A stretch of DNA of 64,000 nucleotides from Rebecca billardiae RCC1528. Taxonomy: Eukaryota > Haptophyta. The stretch spans positions 62,001 to 126,000 of the forward strand of contig OZ251232.1 in the NCBI GenBank assembly GCA_965240325.2, in the 5' to 3' direction. The stretch's first letter is position 1. Every line of letters begins with the position of its first letter. A model generated the notes under the pieces. That model made no database searches, was not told the origin of the DNA, and saw only the letters and a list, made by a program, of their open reading frames with translations. Below, piece by piece: positions 36,572-47,000 of this stretch. The translations under genes were made by a program, and so were the position numbers.

Positions 36572-37374
36572 CGTGAGCGTATGAAAAAACGACATGCGTA
36601 TGAAATGTCGGTTTTGTCACTCGCGCTGCCGCATGGCTGACGCCCGCGCCGATCCGAGCGGAATGGGGCATTGCGAAGCCGATTCGCAATGCCCCAATCC
36701 AATCGGCATGTCAATCGACCCAACCGTCGCTGAGAACGAACGACAAAACCCAAGGCAGGTGCCCACCAAGGCCCGCGCGCCGGCAGCGTGAACGCGCGGT
36801 CGCGCAGAGGTGGCCAATGCAGAAGGCATCAGCCAATGCTGCTGCCTTCGGCAAGCGCGCCACCTCAGCGTCAGCATCGGGTGGGACCGTGACGATATAT
36901 GCCCTGGGTGCGGCTCCAGCCAAACGCCCTCGACACGGGGAGCCGCCATCGGCAGCGAGCGCGCCACGGATACATACACGTGCTGTCCTCGTGAACGAGG
37001 ATTCAGGAGACGAGGCGCCGGCGGCTCGGCCCGCGATGCGCAGGCAGGCTGGAGTGGCTCACGCTGCAATCGCGTGTACGGGTACAGAAGGCGTGCGCAC
37101 GCAACAACACCGCCTACGTGAAGCGAGTGGGCAAGCTGCTGAAGCTCTCACGATGCGTGCGCGCCTTCCTTCTCACCTCTGCGCTCGCCGACCGCTGCCT
37201 TCCGCGCGGCAGACAGGGGACACCTGCCACCTGGCGCGCACGACGCAGCGTGTAACGCAGAAGGTGGTAGATCCGCTGCCACGCTCCCGCTGCCGCTGCT
37301 GCCGGCGGCAGCGGCATGCCCGAGGCGGCGACGGTGACTATCACTGCCAAAGTGTCGTTTTTTCGGCGCTCACG
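36572..37374. mobile_element. Possible non-autonomous DNA transposon remnant (imperfect terminal inverted repeats)
   Basis: The left end, 36572-36594, reads CGTGAGCG...GAAAAAACGACA. The complement of 37353-37374 reads CGTGAGCG..GAAAAAACGACA, with a one-base length difference. GTTGCACG-GTGAG also recurs just outside both arms. The roughly 800-bp interior is lower in G+C than nearby genes and has no transposase motif. The arms are imperfect and no target-site duplication was established, so this is a candidate only. Confidence 0.35.
36664..36696. repeat. Perfect 14-bp inverted repeat with 5-nt loop
   Basis: TGGGGCATTGCGAA, loop GCCGA, then TTCGCAATGCCCCA. The arms are fully complementary and the stem would be very stable in RNA or as a cruciform. 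It lies in the gene-poor, lower-G+C region. Confidence 0.9.
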
Positions 37375-37853
37375 CGTGCAACTGGTCAGGCGCATTATTC
37401 GCGGACCGGTGGGGGCGAAGAGTAAGGCATGATGGAATTTCGTCAGGCCTGGCTAGCCGAAAGCGGGCAACATTGCCGACACGCGCCTGGCGGCTGCGCC
37501 GCAGCGCGGCTCATTCGCGAGGGCCCGCGGGGCGCCGAGCCACTGGCCTGGGGGCCAACCGCACCGTTGAGTTGAGGGTATCCCGGGCGCCGTTGTGTCG
37601 TCGAGCCGAGCATTACCGAGCATGACATGCATCACCGACGACAGTCGTCACGGCGGACAAGCGCACCTGATCCGGGACCCGCGTACTTCTCACGCCGCCT
37701 GCGGACGCAGCCCGCGGCTCGGAAGGCCTCCATCGTCGCGGATTTCTGGGACGCCGGCACGCCGCCGAAACCTTGCCGAAACGGCCGGTGCCCTTTGAAA
37801 AGGCGCCGCGCGGCCGTCAATGCGTCAACTTCCGTGACGCCCACCCAAGTCAT

Positions 37854-39935
37854 ATGGCGCTCGGCTCCACCGACGTGCTGCTCGAGGCGCGCCGCCGGCT
37901 GGCGCTGCCCGCGCGCGCGCCGCTCGCGCCCGCGCCGCCGCAGCGCGAGGTTCTCGAGCCGTCCCACCGCGCCGCCCACCCGCCAAAGCCCGCCGCGCAC
38001 GCCTCCGCCGCCGCGGAGGACGCCGAGGCCGCCGCGGTGCGCTCGCAGCTGGCCGACGCGCTCGAGCGCGAGCACGCGCTGCGCGCGCAGCTGCGCGAGG
38101 CGCACGCCGAGCTCGACCTGCGCGCGGACGAGGCGGATGCGCTCGCGCGCGAGGCGCACGCCGCGCGCGAGGCCGAGCTGCGCGAGAACTCCGCCGCCGT
38201 GCGCGCGCGCCAGTGCGCGCTGGACTCGCGCGGGGCCGAGCTGCTGAGCCTCGTCGACCGCCTCGTCGCCAAGGACGGCGCGCTCGACGCGGAGCGCGCC
38301 GAGAGCACGCGCGCGTGCGAGCAGCTCGACGCGCTGGCGCGCGCGCTCGCCGACGTCGCGCGCGAGCTCATCGGAGTGCCGCCCGAGCGCGCGCGCGGCG
38401 CCGACGACGACGGCGGCGCCGGCGGCGCGCGGCGGGGCGGCGCCGCCGCCGCCATGCCGCCGGGCGCGCGGCTGGCGCGCTGCGTGATGCGCGCGGAGGT
38501 GGGCGCGCGCGCGCTGATGGACGCGAGCCGCCTCGCCGTCGAGCGGCTGCGCGCCGACGCGAGCGCCACCGCCGCCGCGCTCGAGGAGGCGCGCGGCGCC
38601 GCGCGCGCAGACTCGGCGCGCGCGGCCGCGCTCGCGACGCAGCTGGCGGACAGCGAGGCGGAGGCGCGCGCGGCGCTGCGGCGCGCGCAGGCCGCGGCGG
38701 ACGAGGCGGTCGCCTCCGCCGCGGTCGAGGTGCAGCGCAGCCGCACGCGCGAGCAGCAGGCCACCGCCGCCGCCTCCGAGCTCCGCGCGCGCGCCGCCCG
38801 CGCGTCCGAGCTTCTCGAAGACGCGGCCGCGGCGCGCGCGCGCGCCGCGGCCGCAGAGGACGCGTGCGCGGGCGCGCACGAGCAGCTGCAAACGCTGCGC
38901 GCGGAGTGCGCGAGGCTCGAGCGCGAGCTGGGGCGCGCGCGCGGCGCGGGGGGCGCCGAAGCGCACGACCGGCGCGCGCTCGCGGGCCGGCGCGAGCTGG
39001 CCGACGCCACTGCCGCCGAGGGCGCGCGCCGCAGCGCCCGGGACAGCGGCCGCGCCGAGCCGCGCGGCCGCGGCCGCGCCGTGCGGGCGGAGGGAGCCGC
39101 ACCCACCGCAGCCGAGCCGCGGCCGCCAGGCGCGGCGGCGTCCGCCAGCTGGGCGGCGCTGCTTGCGCCGCACGCGGCCGCGGCAGCAGACGCGCACGCA
39201 GCCGCCGCCACGGCGGAGGCCGCGCCGGGCGCCCGGCCCGGCGCCGAGTCCCCCGCCGCACGAGCCGAGGGCTGGGCGGCGGCCGAGCCCCCCGCCGAGC
39301 AGAGCCTGCCCGCGCCGCCGCCCTCCCCACTCGTGCCCTCGCTCCGCGCGCCGCCGCGCGCCGCCGACGCGCACGCCGGGGGCGGCAGCGCCGTGGGCGC
39401 CCTCGCCCCCCTCCCTCTGCCTGCGCACGGCAGCGCCCAGGCCTCAGCCCAGGCCTCAGCCCAGGCCTCAGCCCAGGCCTCAGCCCAGGCCTCAGCCCAG
39501 GCCTCAGCCCAGGCCTCAGCCCAGGCCTCAGCCCAGGCCTCAGCCCAGGCCTCAGCCCAGGCCTCAGCCCAGGCCTCAGCCCAGGCCTCAGCCCAGGCCT
39601 CAGCCCAGGGGTCAGCGCTGGCCACAGGGCTGGACAGCCTCTGGCAGCTCGTGGCCGCGCTGCCCGCACCGCCGGCCGTCGGGCCGGCACCGGCGCAGCC
39701 CCGCGTCGGGGCGAGCGGCGAGGGCGACGAGATGGCGCCTCTGCACGACGGCGCGAGCTCGCCGCCAGCCGTGCGCGCCGGCACGGCCCTCAGCCCGGAG
39801 CCATCCGCCGGTCGGCGGCCGCCGCACGCTCGCGAGCCGAGCCTGAGCCCGGCCGCGGCGAGCTCGAGGCGCCGCAGCAATCGGTCGCGCCGCCACCGAC
39901 CCGTCGTCGACTCGGACGTCGAAGGGGCGCCCTGA
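37854..39935 (+). CDS. Alanine-rich coiled-coil protein with AQAS repeats
   Basis: Single-exon frame of 693 aa from the ATG at 37854 (MALGSTDVLLEARRRLAL); an in-frame upstream ATG would add Arg-rich, unlikely sequence. Residues about 50-190 and 215-400 are long heptad-type helices rich in Ala, Glu, Arg and Leu (for example DRLVAKDGALDAERAES), so two coiled-coil blocks are predicted. The C-terminal half is disordered and Pro/Ala/Ser-rich, holds fourteen AQAS units coded by the 12-bp minisatellite, and ends with an Arg/Ser-rich patch. No catalytic motif, signal peptide or membrane segment is present. It could be a cytoskeletal or basal-body structural protein, and CFAP300 lies 176 bp downstream on the same strand, but I do not recognise a family. 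Confidence 0.7.
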   Translation: MALGSTDVLLEARRRLALPARAPLAPAPPQREVLEPSHRAAHPPKPAAHASAAAEDAEAAAVRSQLADALEREHALRAQLREAHAELDLRADEADALAREAHAAREAELRENSAAVRARQCALDSRGAELLSLVDRLVAKDGALDAERAESTRACEQLDALARALADVARELIGVPPERARGADDDGGAGGARRGGAAAAMPPGARLARCVMRAEVGARALMDASRLAVERLRADASATAAALEEARGAARADSARAAALATQLADSEAEARAALRRAQAAADEAVASAAVEVQRSRTREQQATAAASELRARAARASELLEDAAAARARAAAAEDACAGAHEQLQTLRAECARLERELGRARGAGGAEAHDRRALAGRRELADATAAEGARRSARDSGRAEPRGRGRAVRAEGAAPTAAEPRPPGAAASASWAALLAPHAAAAADAHAAAATAEAAPGARPGAESPAARAEGWAAAEPPAEQSLPAPPPSPLVPSLRAPPRAADAHAGGGSAVGALAPLPLPAHGSAQASAQASAQASAQASAQASAQASAQASAQASAQASAQASAQASAQASAQASAQASAQGSALATGLDSLWQLVAALPAPPAVGPAPAQPRVGASGEGDEMAPLHDGASSPPAVRAGTALSPEPSAGRRPPHAREPSLSPAAASSRRRSNRSRRHRPVVDSDVEGAP
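39435..39602 (+). repeat. 12-bp coding minisatellite, 14 copies (AQAS)n
   Basis: Fourteen identical units of GCCCAGGCCTCA followed by a partial unit that drifts to GCCCAGGGGTCA. The unit length is a multiple of three and keeps the frame of the coiled-coil gene. Identical DNA copies indicate recent expansion or homogenisation. Confidence 0.96.
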
Positions 39936-40111
39936 GCCCGATCGTGATCCGGCCTGACGAGCGATCGAGGTGGGCGAGGGCGACGAGGCGCCATGCTGAT
40001 GCCTGTTTGCTGACGTCTGGCGCATGCACACTGAGTGCCGTTGACAGCCGAACGGCGCTGACGGTTGTGAGCACCGGCGGCAGGCGGCCCGGCGCGCGCG
40101 GCACCGGCCGG

Positions 40112-40951
40112 ATGGTGCACATCGACGTGGGCTCGGGCGTGCCCGGCGAGCCCGTGGACACCGGCGGCTCGCGCTTCACCTTCCACGCGCTCCCCGCCAC
40201 CGAGTTCCACGTGCAGCAGGGCGGCGCGGCCCTCGAGCGCCTCAAGAAGTGGGACCTGTCCGGCACGATGGTGCTGCGCGCGTTCCGCTTCGACCAGCAG
40301 CTGCAGCGCGCGCAGATCGACGCGTTCATGCTCGACCTGTTCAACGACCCGAACGTCGCGGCGGCGCTCCCCGTGTGCACCGGCCGCGGCGCGTGGGGCC
40401 CGCTCGGCCGGCCGGTGAGCGCGGTGCGCAAGTCTGAGGTGCCGACCACCGCCGTGCGCACCGACCTCTTCGACCGGCTGTACGAGCACGGCATCGCGGC
40501 GCGGCCGCGCGCGGGGGAGGAGGGGGGCGGGTACATCGCCAAGTGCCTCGACCAGCCCCTCGCCGACGGGCTCGTCGCCTCCGACCGGCTGCGGCTGCTG
40601 CTGTGCGACGAGGGCTCTGACGAGTGGGGCCTGTACGCGGAGGGCGAGCGCGCCGAGCTGCTCTTCCGCTGCCTGCGCCACGTGTGCGTCGGCGGCGGGC
40701 TGTGCCAGTACGAGGACCGACTGGGCCCGCTGCTCGACGCGACGAAGGCGCTGTACCGCGACCTCGTGCGCGTGCGCAAGAACGGCTCCACCGGGCAGCT
40801 CGAGGTGGGCTCGTGGACGTACGCGCTGCACGGCGCGGACGGCACGCAGCTCTGGGCGCGCGAGTCGCCGCACAACTTCTGGTACGTGAGCGTCGACCCG
40901 CTCAAGCGCCACGTCGTCGTCTGCGCCAACACGTACATACCCATGTTCTGA
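40112..40951 (+). CDS. CFAP300: CFAP300 (C11orf70) homologue, ciliary dynein assembly
   Basis: Single exon, 279 aa, close to the 267 aa of human CFAP300. Hallmarks in family order: the FHALPATEF region near residue 26, LRAFRFDQQLQ (family: SFRFDQEFQ), MLDLFNDPNV, VPTTAVRTDLFDRLYEHGI, YIAKCLDQPL, AELLFRCLRHVCVGGGLCQY and VDPLKRHVVV close to the end. Family members are cytoplasmic factors needed for assembly or transport of outer and inner dynein arms, and loss causes primary ciliary dyskinesia in humans. Presence implies motile 9+2 flagella. The start is the first ATG in a frame that stays open upstream but loses conservation. Confidence 0.95.
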   Translation: MVHIDVGSGVPGEPVDTGGSRFTFHALPATEFHVQQGGAALERLKKWDLSGTMVLRAFRFDQQLQRAQIDAFMLDLFNDPNVAAALPVCTGRGAWGPLGRPVSAVRKSEVPTTAVRTDLFDRLYEHGIAARPRAGEEGGGYIAKCLDQPLADGLVASDRLRLLLCDEGSDEWGLYAEGERAELLFRCLRHVCVGGGLCQYEDRLGPLLDATKALYRDLVRVRKNGSTGQLEVGSWTYALHGADGTQLWARESPHNFWYVSVDPLKRHVVVCANTYIPMF

Positions 40952-41113
40952 CGACGCTGTGCCGCGGGGGTGCGCTGGGACGGTTGTGCCGTGGGCCGCC
41001 GGCGCAGGTCAGCCGGCCTGCCAGCCCTGTGAGCGCGCCGGCACGGCCTGCGCCGTCACTGCGCGGTCCGACTGCACGGCGGGTGGCCGATCGGTCCGTG
41101 CCGGCCCGCGCTC

Positions 41114-41119
41114 AATAAA
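41114..41119 (+). terminator. Candidate poly(A) signal AATAAA for CFAP300
   Basis: AATAAA lies 163 nt after the CFAP300 stop codon at the edge of an A+T-rich patch. In such G+C-rich DNA the hexamer is unlikely by chance, but whether this lineage uses it is not known from the sequence. Confidence 0.35.
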
Positions 41120-42301
41120 TAGTAGTCGCGCGACGATGATCATCATATCGTCGTCATCATCACGACTGATATGCGATGCTGATGATGACTATCGGGCGGT
41201 CGTTGTCGTCGGGCACGGTCCGCGGGACCGTCGGCGGGACCCGCGGGTTAGGGTACGGTGGCGGCATTATTAATTAATTATATATATATCACAGTGCCGC
41301 CGGAAAACTGCTCAGGGTGACGTTTTAAGTTGTCCGCACCACTAGTCGAATCATCGGACAATTCTGAAGCGGTGCGCCTAAATTCGGCGCACCATAGGCG
41401 CGTCGAATCGTGGCACAGACCTTGGTAGCAGGCCACACCTGAGCGCGCTGCGCGCGCCGACGCGCGCTCGGCGCGGGCAAAAAATCATGCGCCGTTGGCA
41501 TTACGCAGCCCCGCGCAGCGCTGTGCTCGAGCTCGGCGGCGGCGAAAGCGGGCGGGCGCACACGGCGGTGCCCGTGCGCGCTGCTCCGAGCGCAGCTGCG
41601 GCCACCCCGGCGGCATACCGCCGGTCGAGGGCACGAAAACCGATTTTTCGGGAAAATGCAGAGCAGCGGCGCCCGAGCGCGCCCGAGCTCGTCGCAGCAC
41701 AGTCTCCTGGTGGCTGCGCCCCGTGAAGCCACGCCACGCGGGGCGCTGGCGTGCGCGTGGCCTGCGCCCACCGTGCGCTGCCCGATCATGGCCGTCGACC
41801 GCTCCGAGCGCCTCACCACGCGTGCTCGAGCCCACCGATACTGACGCCCGAGCACGGTGCCGGCAGCGCTCGCAGGTGGGCGTCGGAGAAAACACGCCGG
41901 CCGAACGAGCTTGAAGCGTCCGCCGCGATGCCAACGGCAGCGGACGACGTGCGCGCCACCTCGGCGCCAGTCGCCCAGCCCTTGCGCGGCGGTGCGGGCT
42001 CGCTCGTTCGCCGCCATCAGCTGCGCGCGCGCAGCCCGATCACTGCCCGCTGGTTCTGTTGTCGAGCAGCTGCGGCCTGCCACGCGCACTGCCGGACATT
42101 GAGCCACAGCGCGAGCACGCGCCTCGTCTGGCACGCGCGAGCACTCAGCATCGTGCGTGGCCACCATGACGCGCCCATCTGCGCCAGCAGCGATGAGCAC
42201 GCCGCCGTTCAGCTCGCATCGGGCTCGCTCGCGACGCAGCAACGCGCGGCCGTAGCGGCAGCAGCGGCGCCGTCGAGCACGCGCAGCAAACAAATATGCA
42301 G

Positions 42302-43110
42302 CGCGGGCGAGTCGACGGTCTGGAAAATGCGCGATCACGCCTCAGCAGGCTGGCAGAGCCCGCCCGAGCTGCAGCATGCCGTAGGTGCTGCCCCAAGCTC
42401 TCGACTGCCCGTAAGCGGCGGCATGTGCGGCGGCGCCGGCGGCGGCCATGCTGCCACGCCGTTGCGCGCCGCGGGGCGCCGTCGGCACCTCTGTGGTGAA
42501 GCGCACAGAGCTCGAGCCCACGGGGGCTGGCGACCGTCAAACCGACACCCCATGACGCGGGGCTGCGTGCGCCAGCTGCGCGCACTCCGTGGGCCCACCT
42601 AGCCCGCTCGAGCAGCTCGCCTTGGGTGCGCGCAGCGGCTCGAGCACACTGGTATGGGACGCCTGCCTGCGGTGCCGCCGAGCACATGCGGCCGACGGTC
42701 ACTCAGCACGGGCGACTCGACGGCGGCGAGCAGGCGCGACGGCCTCGCCGCGCCGCGGAAAAGCCTGCCCGGGCTGCAGCACGCCGTAGGAGCAGCCCAG
42801 CGCCCTCCTCCGCCCTCCAGCTTCGGCGCGCGCAGCAGGCCCGGCGGCGGCCATGCTGGCGTGCCCAAGCATGAAGATGGGCGCGGCCGGCCGCGCCGTC
42901 GCAAAGCGCGCAGAACTCGAGCTCGGGGGGGCGGACGGCCGCCAAACTGGCGCGGCAGGACGTGGCACTGCGTGCGCCAGCTACGCGCACCCGCTGCGCC
43001 CGCGTGGCCCGTGCGAGCGCCGCGCCTCGAGCACACGCAGCTGCTCGACACAGCCACGGCAGTGTGGCTTGTGCGCGTGCACGTGATCAGTCTCAGCTCT
43101 GAGGCGCGCG
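42302..43110. repeat. Diverged tandem duplication, period 405 bp
   Basis: Matching landmarks recur at a constant 405-bp offset: GGGCGA(G/C)TCGACGG at 42305 and 42710, GCAGCA(T/C)GCCGTAGG at 42371 and 42776, and CTGCGTGCGCCAGCT(G/A)CGCGCAC at 42563 and 42968. The units are diverged but collinear. No coding role was recognised. Confidence 0.8.
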
Positions 43111-44082
43111 CTCAGGAGGGCTGCGGCCGGGCCGAGCGCGATCTGCGCGGACGGTACAGCCTGGCGGCTCATGCCAGCCAGCCCAAAGCCCGCTCCGCCA
43201 TCCGCGTCATGGCGCTCCAGCCTCTCGCGTGCTGCGCTGCAGCCGCGCTCGGCAAAGACGTCGCCCAGCCCGCCTTGCACGCGGCTGAGCAGTGGCAGCC
43301 AGGCGAAGCGTCGTCGCGGGCGAGGCTGCGCTGGGTGATGCGGCTCGGGTCGGTGGGCAAGTCGCACCCCGCCGTCGGTCGCCTCCACGCCTCAGGCTCG
43401 CTCGAGGTCAAAGACAACTGCGCGGCGCGGCGTTTGCGCGGGCGGGCCGCGGGCGTGGCGGGGTGTACGCGTGCAATGTCACAGCCTCCCACACAATTTC
43501 AGGAGGGTGAGACGCACCGCCAGCGGCACCCGCACACAATCCCACCCTGCGCGAGCCACCTGCCGTGTCGACTGAAGCATCAGGCTCGGGCGCAACCGCG
43601 GGCGGTGCATGCAAGAAGCTCGCGAAACGCACCGCGCGCGCCGTGAGGGCGAAAGGAGAGCACCCGTCAGGGCGGCGAGGAACTTGATGCCCAGCGCCAC
43701 GCGGAAGACGACCCCAGCCCGCGTCGACGCATAGTCGGGCCCGCGAGCAGCCTCGTCGGTCTTCGCCGAGTAGATCGCGCCGCGAGCCGAGGCACCGCTC
43801 GTTTGAGGCTCCGTCCGCCGCGAAGTCGCGGCTTCCACCCGAGTTCCACTGTCCGGCCGAGACCGGATTCGCTGACTCGAGCTGCGGACCGTCCGAAGCG
43901 TCACGGAAAATTCCAATCCTGCACTGTGATATATTATTCGTTCATATATAGCTAGTTATTGGCGCGGGTCGAGTGTCCGTCCTAAGCAGCCGCATGTATC
44001 ACTGTCGTCTGTCGAACAGCCAACGGTCGGTCAGCCAAGGGTCCTGGTCCGCCCGGTCCGTTGGTCGTGCCCGGCTCTGCAG

Positions 44083-47000
44083 CTACGGGCACGAATAGCA
44101 ATACGGCGCAGCGCGCAGCCGCTGGGGCGAGACGTCGGCCAGCCGCTGCTGCGGCCCGTCGTCGGGCACGACCAGCTGCACGCCGCCGTCCTCCGCCAGC
44201 CGGAGCACCTCGGCCGAGCCGCCCACGTCGTAGTAGCGCGAGAGCCAGAAGAGCGTGGCGGCGGTGCACACCTCCTGCTGCTCTGCCAGCTCGGAGAGCC
44301 GCGCGCCCGATGCCGCGCGGCGCGCGCGCTCGGCCGGCGGCGGCGCGGGTGCGGCCGCGCGGTCGCGCGGCGGCGGGGAGGGCGGCGGCGACGACGGCTG
44401 GGCGCGCGCAGCGTCGGCGGTCGCGCGGCCGCTCGCGCCTGCCGCGTCGCCACCCGCACTCCCCGCGACACCCTCACGCGCCGCGGCCGGGCTGGCGGGC
44501 GGCGGCGTGCCGTGCGCGCGTGCGCTCGGCTCTTGCCGCGCCGCCGCCGCGCGCTCGGCGCGCATGCTCGCCAGCTCGGCGCGCAGGTGGCCGAGCTCGG
44601 CGGCGAGCTCCGAGTGCAGCGCGGCGGCGCCGGCGGTGTCCGCGCGCGCGGCGGGCGCGGGCGAGGCCGCGGCCGGGACGGCGGCCGCGGCGGCGTGGCC
44701 GCCGTGCGCGGGCGCGGGCCCGGGCGGCGGCGTGTGCGCGGCAGCGTGCGGCGGCGGCTGCCATGGCGGCGGCTGCACGAGCGGCGAGGCCGCGCCGCCC
44801 GGCACCGCGGGCGGCTGCGCGAGCCGCGCGTGGTGGTATGGCGGCAGTGCCAAGCCGAGCGCGGCGCCGGGCGCCCCGCCCGCGCCGCTCGGCCCGTGCT
44901 GCCACGCGTCGCCGCCCGGTGCGCGCTGCCAGTGCCAGTGCTCCGCGCCGGGCTGGGGGTCGGGCCGGGGGCTGGTCTGCGCGCCGAGGCTGCGCGTGTC
45001 CGTCGCCTGCACGCCCACGCAGGCCACGCTCGGCCCGCCGGCGCTGTGCGCGCACGCAGGCCAGGGAGGGGCGGCGGCGGCTGGTGCGATAGCAGGCGGC
45101 GGCACGGCCGCGCGGAGCGGCGCGCCGGCCGCAGCGGCCGGGTGGGCGGCTGGCGGCTGCGGCGCCGTCGGCGCCGCGGCCGGCACCGAGCTCGGCGCGC
45201 GCGGCGGCGAGTCGGCGGGCGCGCGCGCCTGCGCGCCCACCGCGCGCGTCGCGGCCGTCGCCTGCGCGCCCACGCTGCGCGTCTCCGCCGCCGCCACCGC
45301 CGCCGGCGCCGCCTGCTCCTCGGCCGCCTGCACGCCGACGGAGCACGGCCGCGGCGCGCGCGGCGGCGTCGTCTGTGTCGACGCGGCGGCGGGCAGCGGC
45401 GCTGTCTGCACCGCCACGCTGGGTGGCGGCGGCGGCGGCGCGTCGACCTGCACCGCGGCGGCGACGCGCGGCGGCGGCGGCGGCGGCACCGCCTGCACGC
45501 CCTGCTCGCGCGCCGCGCCGCGCCGCGCCCAGCCCTCGCCGCCGGCGTCGGTGCCCGCGTCGCGCGTGCGCGCGCACGCCTGCTCGCCCGCGTCGCGCGT
45601 GCGCGCGCACGCCGTCTGCGTGTGCGCCGCGCGCCGCGCCGCCGCGCCGCCCGTCTGTGTGTGCGCGTGCGCTGCGCGCGAGGGCGGCGGCGCCGCCGCG
45701 GCCACCCCGCCGCCGGCGTCGGTGGCGGCGTCGACCACCGCCGCCGCGTCCGTCTGCGAGCGCGCGTGCGCGCAGCGCGGTGCGGCCTGCGTGCCGCGCG
45801 CAGCCACGGCCGCCGCGCGCGCCGCCGGCCGCTCGGCGGCGGGCTGGGCGGCGGGCTGGGCGGCGGGCTCGGCGGCGGGCTCGGCGGCTGCCGAGCCGGC
45901 GCTGCCGTCGGCGGCGGCGGCGGCGCGCGGCGTGTCGCGCTCGGGCCGCGCGCTTGCCGCCTCCGCCCCCGCCTCCGCCTCCGCCGCGTGCGCCAGCGCC
46001 GCGCACGCCGCCTCCAGCTCGAGCGCCACGCGCAGCGCGCCGCCCGCCTCGGCGCGCGCGGCGTCGGCGATGCCGCCCACCGCCGCCAGCGCGGCCGCCG
46101 CGTCGTCGCGCGCGCGCGCGGCGCCCTCGAGCGCGTCGGCGGCGCGCGCGGCGTCGCGCGCGCGGCGGGAGCCGTGCTCGTGCGCGGACGCGTCGGCGCG
46201 CGCGCGCGCGGCGCTCAGCTCGGCGCCGAGCGCGGCCGCGCGCCGCTCGGCCGCGCGCGCGCGAGCGTCTGCGTCCGCGCGCGCCGCCGCCTCCGCCGCC
46301 GCCTCGCGCCGCGCCGCGCGCAGCGCCGCGTCGCGCGCGCCGTCGGCGTCCGCGGCCGCGGCGCGCTGCGCCTCCGCCGCGGCGAGCGCGGCGCGCGCGC
46401 CGCCGAGCGCGCTCTCGAGCGCGGCCGCGGCGTCCGCGGCGGCGCGCGCCGCCTCCGCCGCCTCCGCGCGCGCCGCCGCCGCATCGGCCGCGCCCGCGTC
46501 CGCGCGCGCGCGCGCCGCGCCCGCCTCCGCCTCCGCCGCGGCGCGCGCCGCCTCCGCGTCCGCGGCGCGCGCGCGCTCCGCGCCGAGCTGCGCGCTCATC
46601 GCGCCGAGCAGCGCAGCGTGCTGCTCCGCCGTCGCGCGCGCGCCCTCCGCCTCAGCCGCGCGCGCGGCCGCGTCGGCGCGCGCCGCCTCGAGCGCAGTGG
46701 CGTGCACGCCCAGCTCGGCTCGCGCGCCGTCGAGCGCGCGCCGCGCTGCGGCCGCTTCCTCGCGCGCGGCGCCGAGCTCGGCGGCGCGCGCGCCCGCGGC
46801 CGCCGCCATCGCGCCGAGCGACGCGCGCAGCGCCAGCCCCTCCGCCGCGGCGCGCTCCGCCTCGGCGCGCGCCGCGCGCGCGGCGGCCGAGTCCGAGTCG
46901 GCGGCACCGCCGCCGCCGGCCGCGCGTGCCGCGTGCGCGCGGTGCGCGTGCGGCGCGGTGCGCGGCGCGCGCGCGGCACGCGCCGCCGCCGCCGACGACG

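Larger units (their letters stand above)
35858..37853. other. Gene-poor region with A+T-rich islands and an inverted-repeat element
   Basis: 2 kb without a supported gene. It has an A+T-rich patch with GTAC-type motifs (36180-36400), a perfect hairpin at 36664-36696 and an imperfect inverted-repeat pair near 36572 and 37374. The base composition is clearly lower in G+C than the flanking genes. A 202-codon frame (ATG 36817 to 37425) lies inside the inverted repeats but shows no recognisable protein. Confidence 0.55.
40952..44082. other. 3.1-kb gene-poor region with diverged tandem duplication
   Basis: No supported gene. From the left it holds a candidate poly(A) signal, an A+T-rich patch (41100-41295, with TTAATTAATTA and TATATATATA), moderately G+C-rich DNA to about 43650 that includes two diverged 405-bp units, and a second A+T-rich patch at 43920-43970. 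Open frames of up to 330 codons exist on both strands but have no recognisable domains, and they read similarly in several frames. This suggests decayed repeats rather than genes. Confidence 0.5.

Noticed and set aside
36817-37425. 202-codon frame inside the inverted-repeat element
   Set aside because: It has a true ATG and mixed composition, but no motif or family resemblance. It is kept only as a note under the element.
41248-41253. TTAGGG, considered as a telomere-like repeat
   Set aside because: A single copy only, flanked by unique genes, so not telomeric.
42654-43646. 330-codon plus-strand frame in the gene-poor region
   Set aside because: It spans the diverged repeat unit, has no recognisable domain, and competing frames of similar quality exist on the other strand.
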